The position numbers were made by a program, and so were the translations under genes. From the NCBI GenBank assembly GCA_905221605.1, contig CAJNDS010001746.1, positions 124,001 to 188,000 on the forward strand: a stretch of DNA of 64,000 nt, given 5' to 3'. This DNA comes from Symbiodinium natans (Eukaryota; Sar; Dinophyceae; Suessiales; Symbiodiniaceae). This document shows, in pieces, positions 1-10,863 of the stretch; the stretch's first letter is position 1; every line of letters begins with the position of its first letter. The notes under the pieces were generated by a model. That model saw nothing but the letters and a program-made list of their open reading frames with translations. It was not told the origin of the DNA and searched no databases.

Positions 1-2650
1 CTCGGACGAATAATGACTTCAGACTCGTCTCACTAAAGCAGGAAAATTAGAGCCCCACGCCCCACGCGCCTGGCAATTGCAGTTCAGTCCGTCGATCTTC
101 AGCATCAGACTCTCGAGGGGAACCGATGCTGAAAGGACCGACAAGGGCCTGAACCAAAAGGACCTGGCAAGTGGCAAAGTTTGACTTCGACATCTGCTAG
201 GCCAGGACGGGCGGCGGAGGGGTGGCTGAGTGGTACACCGACTCCGGCTGCATGAAATCGCACGAAGCATGCCGGGGTCACGCGCTGCCCTCCTCCACCG
301 CCAGGTCCTCTTGGACATCCTGTGTAAGGAGCAGAACCACACAACACACCCCGACAAGCCTGAAACCTGACATGAGTTTGCCCTGAATCCAACCTGACGC
401 CGAACCTATTCCTGGCCAGTCAATTCGGCTGCTGATGATCTGAAAGTAGCAACCTATAGCATGCTATGTAATCCTGAAGCGGCGTCATGCTAAGATCATA
501 CACACGTACTCCGGCCCATATTAGGCAAGAGACCGAACATGAGTGGCAAAGAGCACGCTCGTACAGATGCCGTCTTGTAAGGGCCCAACACGTCCCGGGC
601 AAACTTCCTGGCAAATCCGCCCGGCCTGGCGCAAGGAGGCGCTGGATCCTGCCTCAAACTGGAGGTTTGCCGAACTGCGGGCCCCCTTGCTGTTTGTAGA
701 CTGATTTCAAAAAAATAGTCAACTTGGTCTTTGTGGCAACAGCTGTGACTGGGTTCTGCCCGTGCCTCTGGCCCAGGCGTGCACTCCGTGCACCAGGGGT
801 CCTGTGCGCCGAAGGTCCAATACTCTGCCCAACGACATGACATCACCATGACAGCTGCCAGGCACCTGTTCCACCGGAAGTGCGGACAACGAATGCATTA
901 TGCCAAACAAATACCGCTATACATCTTCCAAGCAAGCTGGAGTTCGACGTAAACGCATCACACACACACACACACACATACACGCTGCCCAATTTCAACA
1001 GCGAATTGCAAAACAGTCCTGGAAGCTGTCTCTGGATGCGTCCGGAGCAATAACCTGGTCGCGGGTCGAGCAGGGACAGCGTCGGCGCATGTCTGTGGCT
1101 GAGTTGGCCACTACCTCCAGCTCATCCAAACAACCTGGGACAGGCGATTCGCATCTTCTCTATGTCAAGCGATCTAGGGATCCAGGTCATGTCGCCTTCT
1201 GGTTGCGGCTGATGGCACAGCCCTCAGCGCAAGGAAGTCAGGACGGCAGCGCGACAGCTGCGAGACCCAGGTATATCCAGGTGACACTCTACACGATGCA
1301 AAGGTAAGCACGCTGAGAGCGAGTCAGCTGAAGCCGCCGCTCCACCACATGACGGCTCGAAGATGCTAGCTTTACTAGCTCGTGTGTATCTCTGCGTGCC
1401 GTATGTGAACCAGAAACCTGACAAGAAAAACTGTGCGTGCGCAAGACTCGGCTACCGTTGCTGCTCCAACTTGGAGATGCCTCCTTGCAGAAAGAACTGC
1501 CGGGATTTTGCTCCGCGGTGAAACCCGTAATGTTGCAATGAAGGGCATGGTTCAGACCGATTCAACCCCATTGGGTTTAACCGTTTAACCTTCAAACCGA
1601 ATGACGGAGTCTTGGCTTAGCTTCACCGCTTCCAGGCCATTTGGGCCGAGATGCTTGAGCCATTTCCAAGCACATCCCACGTGCAAACGGACAGCAAGTG
1701 ATGGGTTTGGGAGAATCTCTCGCAGATCCAGGACCATCATCCAGGCAGCCCAAAAAAACACCATTCATTCATGAATTCATGGCATAGGGTTTAGGGTTTA
1801 GGGTTTAGGGTTTAGGGTTTAGGGTTTAGGGTTTAGGGTTTAGAGTTTGGGTGGGCAGGTTCTGGACAGGAGAAAGGGGGGAGCGGCAGGGACAGTTGAC
1901 TCTAGCGCCACGAAAAGCTAGCAAGCAACATCAAGAACCGCCAGCGATGGAACGAACACGGCGCAAGTGCTCAACAAGAATGGGGCGCGAGGGACAAAAA
2001 CAAGTAGCGCATGAACACTCATCAATCCGAGGGTCCTCTCAGGGCGGGGGCAGACCGGGCAAAGACATCAGGCTGAGCGGAAGGGCGGTTAAAGTTGGGG
2101 AGCACGGAGCCCAAGCCCCTCAGGGAAGAACATCAGAGGCTTTTCGGGGAACTGGCCGAGACTTGTTAACTGTCGCACATATATGAAGCAACCACCCATA
2201 CGAGTAGGTACGGGCCTCTTAGCCGTCAGAGTACACCAGTCTTGGCAGCTCAAAGCAATCTATAGACCGGCAGCGCCCACTACGTCATTAAGTCAAATCC
2301 TTGTTGTAGGTATCTGTGACAGTGTAACCCGATCATTCTGGTTGAGCCCTCCGTCATAAGCAACAAGCTCCCGGCTCTCGAATTTTGAGGCAGCATGCAT
2401 CAATAATCAATTCATGTGGCGAAGCTTCTTTGAGCTTGCGCGCGGCGGCTTTGCACCGATCCTTCACTTGCAGCTGAATTCAGAATGATTCTGTGCCCTG
2501 CCCGTCGGAATGTGTCGGGCACGCAAGAGGCTGCCGAACTCTCCTTGCGCTGAGATCTCTGGGCCCAGGGGGCCCCTTGGGCTCATGAACCATGTCCCAG
2601 AGAAACAAAAAGCTGGGCGTGTGGTCCGTGATTTTGGGCAGGTTGGCTAC
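1..2650. other. No supported gene
   Basis: I see no protein family, signal peptide or convincing spliced exon here. Open frames up to about 135 codons exist on both strands (for example 900-1307 plus), but they are low-complexity and include a short CA tract near 961-980. The only distinct structure is the telomere-like tract at 1785-1842. Confidence 0.5.
1785..1842 (+). repeat. Interstitial telomere-type repeat (TTTAGGG)n
   Basis: About eight head-to-tail copies of TTTAGGG, ending in a degenerate TTTAGAGTTTGGG. This is the plant/dinoflagellate-type telomere unit. It lies inside the window with unrelated sequence on both sides, so it is an interstitial tract and not a chromosome end. Confidence 0.9.
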
Positions 2651-2658
2651 GACGTGGG

Positions 2659-2790
2659 TTGTGGGGAAATCACGCCATTCTGCACAACAATCTCGCTGAG
2701 CAGCTGGAGCAGCTACGTGCAGAACTGGCGTCGAAGGCGATCGGCCAAGATGGGTCGCATCGCCTTGCCGCTGCCGTTGCTAAGGATCCA
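2659..2790 (+). CDS. Possible plus-strand coiled-coil exon
   Basis: The plus frame reads NLAEQLEQLRAELASKAIG followed by QDGSHRLAAAVAKDPQ, an Ala/Leu/Glu-rich amphipathic helix of coiled-coil type. It sits just past the 3' end of minus-strand gene B, so it could be the tail of a convergent gene. No flanking exon was recognised and there is no family match. It may be chance. Confidence 0.25.
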
Positions 2791-2871
2791 CAAAGCTACA
2801 GCGCACCAACAGCCGTACAACCGTATAACGCCGAAAACGGAACTCAAAACCCAATACAAGCCTCAAATTAT

Positions 2872-5800
2872 TCAAATGTCCATGATCCCAGGTGCCAGGC
2901 TTACCTCCAGCGCACTCTGTGCACGTCGCATAGTCTGCTCCACCATGGCGATATTGTCGGGGACCATGGCGTGAGTTTGGAAGGCCTGCTGAGTATGAGC
3001 AAAGTCCCTGTATACATTCTTCAGCCCCAGATTTAAGTACGCAAAGAAAATGCGCAAAACGTCTCTAGTGGAACCTTTCATCGTCGCAACTTCCCGCAAC
3101 CGTCTTCAACTTCAGGGCTCCAACACAAAAGCAACTGTGCCTGCTGCAACATGCGCAACTCCTTGAAAAGAACGAGCATCTGCTGCATCGTTTGCCCGGA
3201 AAGTCCCTCATCCAAACTACGGTTCACTGCCGTGCCCACGTCGATGCAAAATTCTGCATGCAGTGCCTGACGAGCTTGTTATGCTTGTGTGTGAGATCCA
3301 CGAGACAGCATACGAATTTATCGCAAAGCGTGCTGAATTTCGAGCGAAAGGCAGCCCGGGCATCTTCATTGCTCAGCTTGATCATGGCATCGCTGTCTAA
3401 GATCTTCGAGACCAAGAGGCCGGCCAAAGGCACCATAGTAGACCAAGCTTCCTGCAAGTGGCACACTCTCGATTTTCATCCTACAAGTCTTTTTTGAAGT
3501 GAGCCCCTATTTGCAATCGATGAGAAGGTGACCGCCAACCACTAGTGCACTACTTCTGAGGGAATCGGTCGTCTTCCAATCTGAATGCTGAGAGCCAAGA
3601 TTCCAACAAAGCCTCTTGATGCTGGGTATCCGCAGCTTGAAATTGAGCGTAACCTTCATGAACATCCAGGAACTGCAGCGAACAGGACATATAGCTCTGG
3701 AGAAGCCTCACGGCATCAGAGTAAACAGTGGCATACTTCTTCGCCTCCGTCAAGTACTTGTCGAAAGTGGCCCGAAGCTTCCACCAGGTTGTGTCGAGTT
3801 CCACGAGGAGCCAAGCCTTGCTGTCAAGTTGCACCTCCTTCGCCTCTTGCACCTCCTGCCTTACACATGAGGCACCCAAAGAATGAGATGAAGGAGTTCT
3901 CAGCACTGTTCGTTTCTATTTGAACACCCGTTTCATCAGTGCAACAAACACTCTGCGGAAACATGAAGACAAGGCACAATGCTTGTTGCAAAGCATCCTT
4001 CCGTTGCCGAGTCTGCGCCTCTGCCGTGCTGAACAGCTTTTTCCTTGGTTGTTGAGTGTTCAAACAAGTAGCTTTCCTCCCACAGCTGCTGCGGACGGCT
4101 ACGACTAGCGAAAAGCAGCCAGCTGCTTAAGGGAACCGGGGCTTCCAGGGCAAAGCGTCTGGCGCTGCTTCCACTCTTCCGACCGTTGATGGTACACGCC
4201 CAGAAGGTTATTTCTGGAGCGGCCGACTCTTTCCATGACCTTGGCTTTGCTCACGACCGCAGCGATGTCCATGCTGCATCAGTCTTCTATGCCAAGTTCT
4301 GCCTGCACGCCATCAGCTAGGAGAACTTCTTCCTAGCTCCTGAAATCAGTCCAAGAGACCTTGGCAGCCGCGGTGATCTGTGCTGCCACGCCACGGCTTG
4401 ATTGCAAGCCTTGAGACAGACAGTTGGAGGGCTACCTCTTGCTAAGATCTGCTAGGTATGGCTTTAAGGGATATAATTCTTGTCTCATAAATGGATGTGG
4501 GGCAACTCCCCCGGCCTTGCTCCGTTGATGAGGCTAGGGCGGCCAGCAATGTCTCGGCCCTTCCAACGAGGTGTGCTGTAGAATTGCCTGAGGGGCGGCC
4601 GCTTTGATCCCCAATCGATTGGGGCCCTGTGGACATTTGTGGGCTATCGTGAAGCAAGTCTTTTGATGTCATTCAACTGTCAAGATTGGGATGTCCGAGA
4701 GGTATTGATGTCTCAGGCAAGATGCCGCCCTCAGCAAATGTTCTTATTGTTCGGAAAACAACTAAGAGCTCATTCGTGCTTCGGATCAAAAGGACGCTTA
4801 CGCGAAGCAAATACTTTGCGAATGCCGTTTTGAGCTCGGTGATCACCATGCTTGTGAGGTCTTACTGCGTGGGAACTCCAAAAAATGAAATGATTGCCAT
4901 GGCTATGTCATCGGACTTCGGGCACCTCTGCGACCTCAAACAAAATTCGGCCGTCTTACTTGGCTACCAAGAGAAAAGGAGCCTCAGAAGTCCAGGAGCT
5001 GGACGATCTTAAGCTTGCGAAGGCTTTGCGGCGGTTGAGGGGGCTGTTGGCAAGGCACCAAGTCGCATGACCCTGTAAGATTTAAGAGCATCTCGCGTTA
5101 AGTCTTATACCGCTTCGTTGCCACGTTCGACTTCAGCCGACACTGACATATGGCTGTCGGATGTAGATCTAACTGGGCTTGCCTCCAGGAGCCTGCCACT
5201 GTAGATCCGCAATGAAGCCTTGAAGCGCCCGGGATGACGCCTCTCGTCCAATGCCTCGGTTGCCACGTTCCCCCGAAAGAGAAGGGAGATCCGCGCAGGT
5301 CCTACTGAGGGACGAATCACCTTCATCAAAAACAGGGGGCACGGGATTCACAGCTTCAGGAAGTGCAGCAAGGCAACCATCCTTCTGCACATGTGACTAT
5401 CTCATTACATTGATTCATTTGATGCTCTGACTCTGACGCAAGGACACCATTGAATATGATTCGCAGGTGAAAATGAACTGTGTTAGAAGAGGCACGGGGG
5501 GTTGCATATTCAGGGGGGCCCCATTTCATCGCAAACAGTGTTTCTGAAAAGCCTCCTCGTGTTTAACGTTTCGGGCTTTCATGCATTTGCTTCGAGGCCG
5601 AGCCTGAGCAGATCAGAAATCAATCAGCATGCTTATTCACTGGGAGCTTGAAAACCCGGGTGCTGTTGAGCTGGCCCACAGAGAGAAGCTTGCGAACTGA
5701 TGCCAGTCGCGAGTTCAGCACTCTTTGGATGCCCCGGACATCCTGCAAAGGCTTGCTCGCACGCCCGACGATTTTTGGAATGGATCACATGCTTGTGTCA

Positions 5801-8800
5801 TACAGTTCGGCAGTACAGCTGACAAGCACTCTGACGTCAGTAGTAACCGAATCCCAGCTTGGCCACAAGATCCACACAAGGCTGGTCCTGGCCATTCTGC
5901 TCATTGTTGGTCTCCTTGATCTGGTCTGCTAAGGCCTCGATTTTTCCAGAGACCAGCGTCGCATAGTACTCCGAGAGGGCATCGAAATTCGTGTTCAGAA
6001 CATCCACCGCATCTTCCAAAGACTTGAGAATTGCTTGGTCCCCGCTTTGTACCGCATCTTTCACACAGTGCAAGTCGCACCTTGGAAGGGCTCTGACTCA
6101 ACCGCACATATTACACAAGAACCAGAACCTGTCCAGGGAACGTCGTGCCCCTGCCTTGTTTAAAATTCCCATGGATTCCATGCATTCTACGCCCAAGTCC
6201 CACTGATTCCCCTGAAGAGAATTACAATTCTTACCGGGCATCCAGAACAGCACCGACCCCAACCTGAGAAACAATCACGCCGTGTCGCCATACCCGGGCG
6301 AAGCCTGCAGCTGCACCGATGCAGTCGTCCTGCGCCTCGTCTGCGCGCTCCCATATTTTCCTCTCGGTGTGCAAGTCAATATTTCTGAGCCTCCCTATTT
6401 GAGGCTTCTCGAGCCAACATCTCTTTGCACTTGTTTTTTTTGGGAGGACTGGGAGTTGATGGGCCCCTGGGCGATCTGTCCCTCCAAAGGTGTGAAACTT
6501 GTGTCAGCTATCGGACAAGCATCATCTCGCGCTAAGTCCACATGTGATACACACGTGATACGCGCAAGTCAAGTTCTCACGCTTGCATGGTAAATGAAAC
6601 GCATGAAACGCAGCACCATGAAGCACCGTCAAGCAAAATTGTCAAGCGCTATATGGCACTTGGCTATAAGCTTTCGGTCCTCGCCGCATCGACTTCGACC
6701 CCTCCGACCTGCCCCCAAGGCATTCATCAAATTGTCTTCCATTCTTAGCACATCGGTGTGACTGCTCTTCTTTGAGTAGGGACCTTGGGTTAAGGCTTCC
6801 CTTGTCAATCTTTATTCAGGTTCACAAAGGCTCTCTGCGCCACATGTTGATTCAACAAGGAGGTTCCCAACTTGGCTTTACAAACTTTCAAGTGTTCGGC
6901 TTCATTGATGTGTGTGTGTGTGTGTATGCCACACACACTTGCCGAAGATCGGGTAGTCGTGGAATTGCTTACCGAAAGAGTTGCAAAGTGTTTGTGGATG
7001 CCTTCAACATTCTGGGTTTGTCATCGGGCGGGACGGGCAGGCTAGCGGGGCTGCTGCAGAAAAATGCCTTTAGAGTACTTATTAAGGGGAAGGCCCTCAA
7101 AAATGAGTCACGAAAGGGGTCAAACGCGACCACCAGCTCGTGACCGCACCAGGTCGCAGCGCCGCATCTTGAAACGCGCCCGACAACCCACACGCCCCGA
7201 GCCTCCCCAAGAGTCCCTTCGTGTTAGTGCAAAGGCAGTACGAAAAGGACTCGAAGGCCGTTGTTGTTAGTACAAATGGCGGAGGTCCGGAGCATGAGGG
7301 CCTGAAGACTCGCCAACCCAGCCTTTCTGAAGTAGATCGAATCACAATAAGAAAGCGACACAATAAGTTTCAGCAGAGTTACAGCTATAAGCAAAACAAA
7401 GTTACAACCCAACTTGCCTTGCTCTCTAGAATGGTGTCGAGGGCCAGCTCGCATGCGTCATCGAAGTCAAGCTTTGTTCCGAGGCCAAAGGGTGCCGTGA
7501 TGGCTCCTGGCTTTTCAGCATCTTGCCGAAAGAAATTGAAAGAAATGCTAAGACTCTTGCGCCAAAGCCTTGCTCCCTCTTCCATCACTGAGAAAGGATT
7601 TCCGAGCACAGTGTGTTACCAATGCAAGCCAGACGGGTCCTGGCACGAACGCGCATGGAAATTTGAGCCCGGCAAAGGCCACGTTGATGTCCTTGGCGCT
7701 CTTTGCCGCATCAAGCTCATCTTGCAAGTCCTGGCGCAGCCTGTAATCCTCTCTGCCAAAGCAGTCCAGGACCTGCTGGTAGTCGAAGCCTGCATCGCCC
7801 ACGCCGTTCTGCGTGTCCCAGTAGCTAGCATAGCCCTCACCGGATCGCCACTTCTTCGGTGCCTTGCCGGTCACGTAGTGGCACGGGTTGGTGCTGGGCA
7901 GTTTCTTGCCAACATTCTTCCACTTTGTCACCAGCTGCTTGCACTCCTGGACCGAGGATGGTTATGAGGGTGAGTGTGGAAACTATTACGAGAAACGCAA
8001 ACTTTGTCTGGGCAGTGACTTAGAAGGTTCATGGTGCATATGTGGAGTTGTTTAGAGTGGCTCCGTGTGGCTCCTCGGCCGTCTCGGGCTGCACCGCAGC
8101 CAGCTTCCTTAAAGACGGCTTTGGGATGGGCGCCTTGGGTAGCTTCTCGGTTTCCGGTTCTGAGATCGGGTAGGTGCTGTCAAAGTCCAACACCGCCGTG
8201 GTGGCCCACTTTGAGTTCTGCAGGTTGCCATCTGATAAAGGGTCTGCTACGGTGCTGTCTGTGCAGCTCTCCTGTTGCTTTCCCGTGATATCCTGCCATG
8301 TCAGGCACCATTGGCCAGTCCGCCAATTGAACTGCAAGCGACCATTAGGGAACAACTTGTAGGAGAAGCTCTTTCTCTGCTCATACTGCAAGCGGCCGGT
8401 CTGGTCGCGCTGCGTCGGGCAGTAAACCCCTTCCCACGTTTGGTAGTACAAGACCCAGTGCTTCCTCACCAGGCCCATGGCCAAGCGGCCAGTGTAGCAG
8501 CAGAGCAGCCGAAAGGAAGTCGTCGACGTCGACTCTTCGACCTAAGTGTAAGGGACGGGACGAAAGCGCTCTTGGGCGGCTTAGCCGAACCTCTTTCTTT
8601 CTCCGCCCTCTCGAAATCTCTCCGCTCTCCAGCCTGCAACTGCTGGAGGCCGGTGTTCGCGGGACAGTCGAGCTGCGCATTGAGCAAGGCCGCGTCGCTG
8701 TGGTCGTAGGGCGGAGTCAAGTACGGGAAACCTCAAGTGTACACTTCTTTCCCCAATCTTCAAATCTAAGACTCCATCTAGAGGACCACGGGTGCAACAT

Positions 8801-9560
8801 GGTGCAAGCCCAGTCGTGTTGTTCGGGGCTTGCTTGCGATGATTTCATGTGAGAAGTCTGTCTGAATCGGCTGAGGATCAGGAGCCGATCGAGACCATGC
8901 GGTTGCAGCGGTAGCTGATGCCGACGCTGTTCCTCTCCTGTCCAAGCTCAGGAAGTCGGGACTTTGAGGCTCTGCCGCGTTGCATCCACCTCTTTGGTGG
9001 AGTGTTCGCGCAAGAACGACTTTTAGGAACCAGGCACCGAAGAGTCCAGAAGGCACAGTACTTCTTACTGCCAGATTCTCAACTTCTGCACAAAGTCAAC
9101 CCCACAGCCCGTTTTCCCAACCCGACTTGAAAAACACCGGGCCCTTTCTGAACGAGGGCAGGCCCAGTCAAACCCCAAGCCGGGTCAGGATTTCCCCAAA
9201 CGCCACAAGAGGGAGCGGGGGAGTCCTTTTTGATGTAGCTCACCAAGGATCCCTCTGGGCAGTTCACTGAACTCACAACATCCACTGCCAGCAGCTGCTG
9301 TGTCGGTTCCTCAGTAAGGATCAAGGTCGACCAGGTTGAAACCTTGAAACGTGCTTCGCTGAGGCATTTCAAGTACTTGAGAGGAAAGCTAGACGACCTG
9401 TTAGCACGCCAAATCTTCCAGGGGGGGGGGGGGGGGGGGGGGGGGGGAGGAGGTTTTGCGTGAGCGGAGGTGACTCTGCATTGGGGTCGCGGGGGCACCC
9501 CGCCTCGCGGGAAGTGTAAACGACAACTGCCGCAAGCATAAGAACCCAAAGAGCTTTCAT
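2872..9560 (-). CDS. Gene B: multi-exon secreted protein, function unknown
   Basis: The proposed start at 9560 opens MKALWVLMLAAVVVYTSREA, a clear signal peptide (hydrophobic residues 3-15). The sequence AAAG|TCGCAAGTC directly before the ATG fits a spliced-leader acceptor. Downstream minus-strand exons look coding: 8731-8634, about 8484-8030 (Trp/Tyr-rich, YYQTWEGVYCP and GQWCLTW), 7946 to about 7650 (Cys-containing), about 7575-7420, about 6073-5880, and a strongly helical tail at about 4060-3960, 3880-3550, 3466-3224 and 3099 to about 2890. The 8731-8634 exon starts after AG|G and ends CAG|GC, a GC donor. The Trp/Cys-rich middle suggests an extracellular carbohydrate- or ligand-binding part, and the tail looks like helical bundles. 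No family was recognised. Several links are uncertain, so two genes could be merged here, and the true stop was not fixed. Confidence 0.5.
3224..4063 (-). CDS. Gene B helical exons
   Basis: Three adjacent minus-strand frames have high helix content: about 4060-3960 (LFSTAEAQTRQRKDALQQAL), 3880-3550 (WWKLRATFDKYLTEAKKYAT, YAQFQAADTQHQEALLESW) and 3466-3224 (LLVSKILDSDAMIKLSNEDA, LVDLTHKHNKLVRHCMQNF). Together with the 6073-5880 exon (DAVDVLNTNFDALSEYYATL) and the 3099-2890 exon they suggest a long all-alpha domain. No known family was recognised. Start and end of each exon are approximate. Confidence 0.5.
4080..5830. other. Probable intron space of gene B
   Basis: No exon is securely placed. 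Weak candidates are a minus frame at 5329-5170 (VIRPSVGPARISLLFRGNV) and a plus frame at 4686-5012 (108 codons, no family). Neither has convincing borders on both sides. Confidence 0.35.
8030..8484 (-). CDS. Gene B exon: Trp/Tyr-rich extracellular-type module
   Basis: The minus frame runs from about 8484 with KHWVLYYQTWEGVYCPTQRD, then FSYKLFPNGRLQFNWRTGQW and CLTWQDITGKQQESC, followed by a Lys/Pro-rich linker and stop near 8030. The alternating aromatic and Gly/Asn pattern with Cys pairs resembles beta-trefoil or other beta-rich binding modules. That resemblance is weak and I do not assign a family. The exon probably uses a donor inside the Lys/Pro linker, so the in-frame stop may be intronic. 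Confidence 0.5.
8634..8731 (-). CDS. Gene B exon with GC donor
   Basis: A 98-nt exon preceded by TTGAG|G and followed by TTGCAG|GCTGGA. It encodes FPYLTPPYDHSDAALLNAQ then LDCPANTGLQQLQ. The reading is clean in this frame only, and both borders match the dinoflagellate pattern (AG|G acceptor, GC donor). It leads into the Trp/Tyr/Cys-rich exon ending near 8030. Borders are exact as read, but the assignment to gene B is inferred. Confidence 0.55.
9421..9447 (+). repeat. Poly-G tract
   Basis: An uninterrupted run of about 27 G just downstream (on the minus strand) of the gene B signal-peptide exon. It reads as poly-proline in the ORF but is more likely intronic. Exact length is unreliable in any sequencing technology. 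Confidence 0.9.
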
Positions 9561-9893
9561 GACTTGCGACTTTAGTTCCCGGTCACCAAGCCAAGGCTCT
9601 AGATCCTTGCACCGGACTGCGAGGGTCTCCAGAGTTTCTTCGGACCTTGTGGACCTTGCGATCCGCCGCCCAAGCCATGAGTAGGCCCACAAAGCGGCTG
9701 GAGTAGACTGCAAACACCAATCGCCGCGTCCATCCATCAGCGTGCTGCGCTCCGACCACACCGTCTGTGGTTGGTTCGAGCAAAGGTCCAGGACTCCGCC
9801 TGAATACTACTAGCAGTGCTGCATAAACTGCGCAATGCTCGTGAGGACCCGGGGGCACGTAACTCGGGTGAAGCTAAGATCGTTGTACTATAA

Positions 9894-10863
9894 CTATCCT
9901 ACAGGTACTGAAGGAGCAATCTCGAGGTTTGGGGGGATGCCTGCGGAAGACACTGTCAAGCAAAGGTCCGGGTGCGCCACGAGTGTCAGCTGGGAGCCAT
10001 TCCAGAAGTATTCACCGTAACCACCGTATTCACCCTCGCCACCTTCGCCGCCCTCACGGCATGCACCCCACCTCACCTCTTCGCCAGGCTCTGGTTGAAT
10101 GGGAGGGCTCAGGCAGAGCCCTGTGCGTGGATGCATGAACCGAACAGTCGGCACCAAATTCGACACCCGCGTTTGGCTCAGCATCTCAGCTGCCGATGCC
10201 AGGCCGCAGCCCGCAAACTCATGGCTCTTCCCGCTTAAGGAGAGATTCGACAAAGCAAAGTTCTTGCAGTCCCGGGTGAAGCTCACATCCCGAAAGCTTT
10301 TAGAAACGCTCTGGCCAGGCTGCCACGGGGGCATGTACCTGCTGACCAGTGCCCGATCCATTGATGCAAAGATCGAGGGCTGGTTATACTGCTCTTCTGC
10401 CACATAGGTTTCGCTGCAAATCGGCGTCTTGAACCCTGTCTTCGTGCTCCGCAGGCACAGAATAGTTAGAGGGGATGTGTCCTTCAGGCGAAAGCTCTTG
10501 TCACTGAGCTTGTCGAAGTGCACGGTGAGCAACAGACTGTCCTTCGCACTCTTCGCATTCTTCGGACTCTTCCCGCGTGCCTGTTGAACGGCCATCTGCA
10601 GTAGCGACTCCTCCTCCGGGTTGATCTGTAAAGGCTCCGAATCCTCCGATTTCACCAGCAGGTTATCGGAAGACTTAAAGGAAGCCTCCTCCAAGCCAGA
10701 CGCGCCCACGGCCAAAGGCTGCAGCAAGTCCACCGCAACAATGAAGTTAATGTTCTTGAGAAAGTACAGCTCCTGCCGACCCTGCTCCTGGTACATGACG
10801 AAGTCAGGCCACGTCACCTCAGAAAGGTCCGCAACCCTGAACTTCCCATCTTCGGCTCCAAAC
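9894..10863 (-). CDS. Gene A exon: ricin-B-lectin-like C-terminal module
   Basis: A frame of about 320 codons opening at the acceptor AAG|GTTTGG. Early parts read DLSEVTWPDFVMYQEQGRQE and LYFLKNINFIVAVDLLQPLA. The last third has VRFMHPRTGLCLSPP and NGSQLTLVAHPDLCLTVSS, which match the half-repeats of ricin-type beta-trefoil lectins (G-x-CL, H-x-x-LCL). The classical QxW motifs are not obvious. A Gly/Glu-rich loop of tandem GGEGGEGEYGGYG lies between the two half-repeats. It could bind glycans outside the cell. Confidence 0.6.

Noticed and set aside
1653..1675. Second possible relict spliced leader (TGGCTCAAG on minus)
   Set aside because: Only nine bases match, the preceding bases read GGAAA instead of CATTT, and no gene starts nearby.
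4686..5012. Plus ORF of 108 codons inside gene B
   Set aside because: Composition is natural-looking but there is no family, no splice context and no neighbour on that strand.
7221..7967. Plus-strand ORF of 248 codons
   Set aside because: It lies opposite gene B exons at 7946-7420, whose minus reading is less biased and has proper AG|G borders. The plus frame has no family features.
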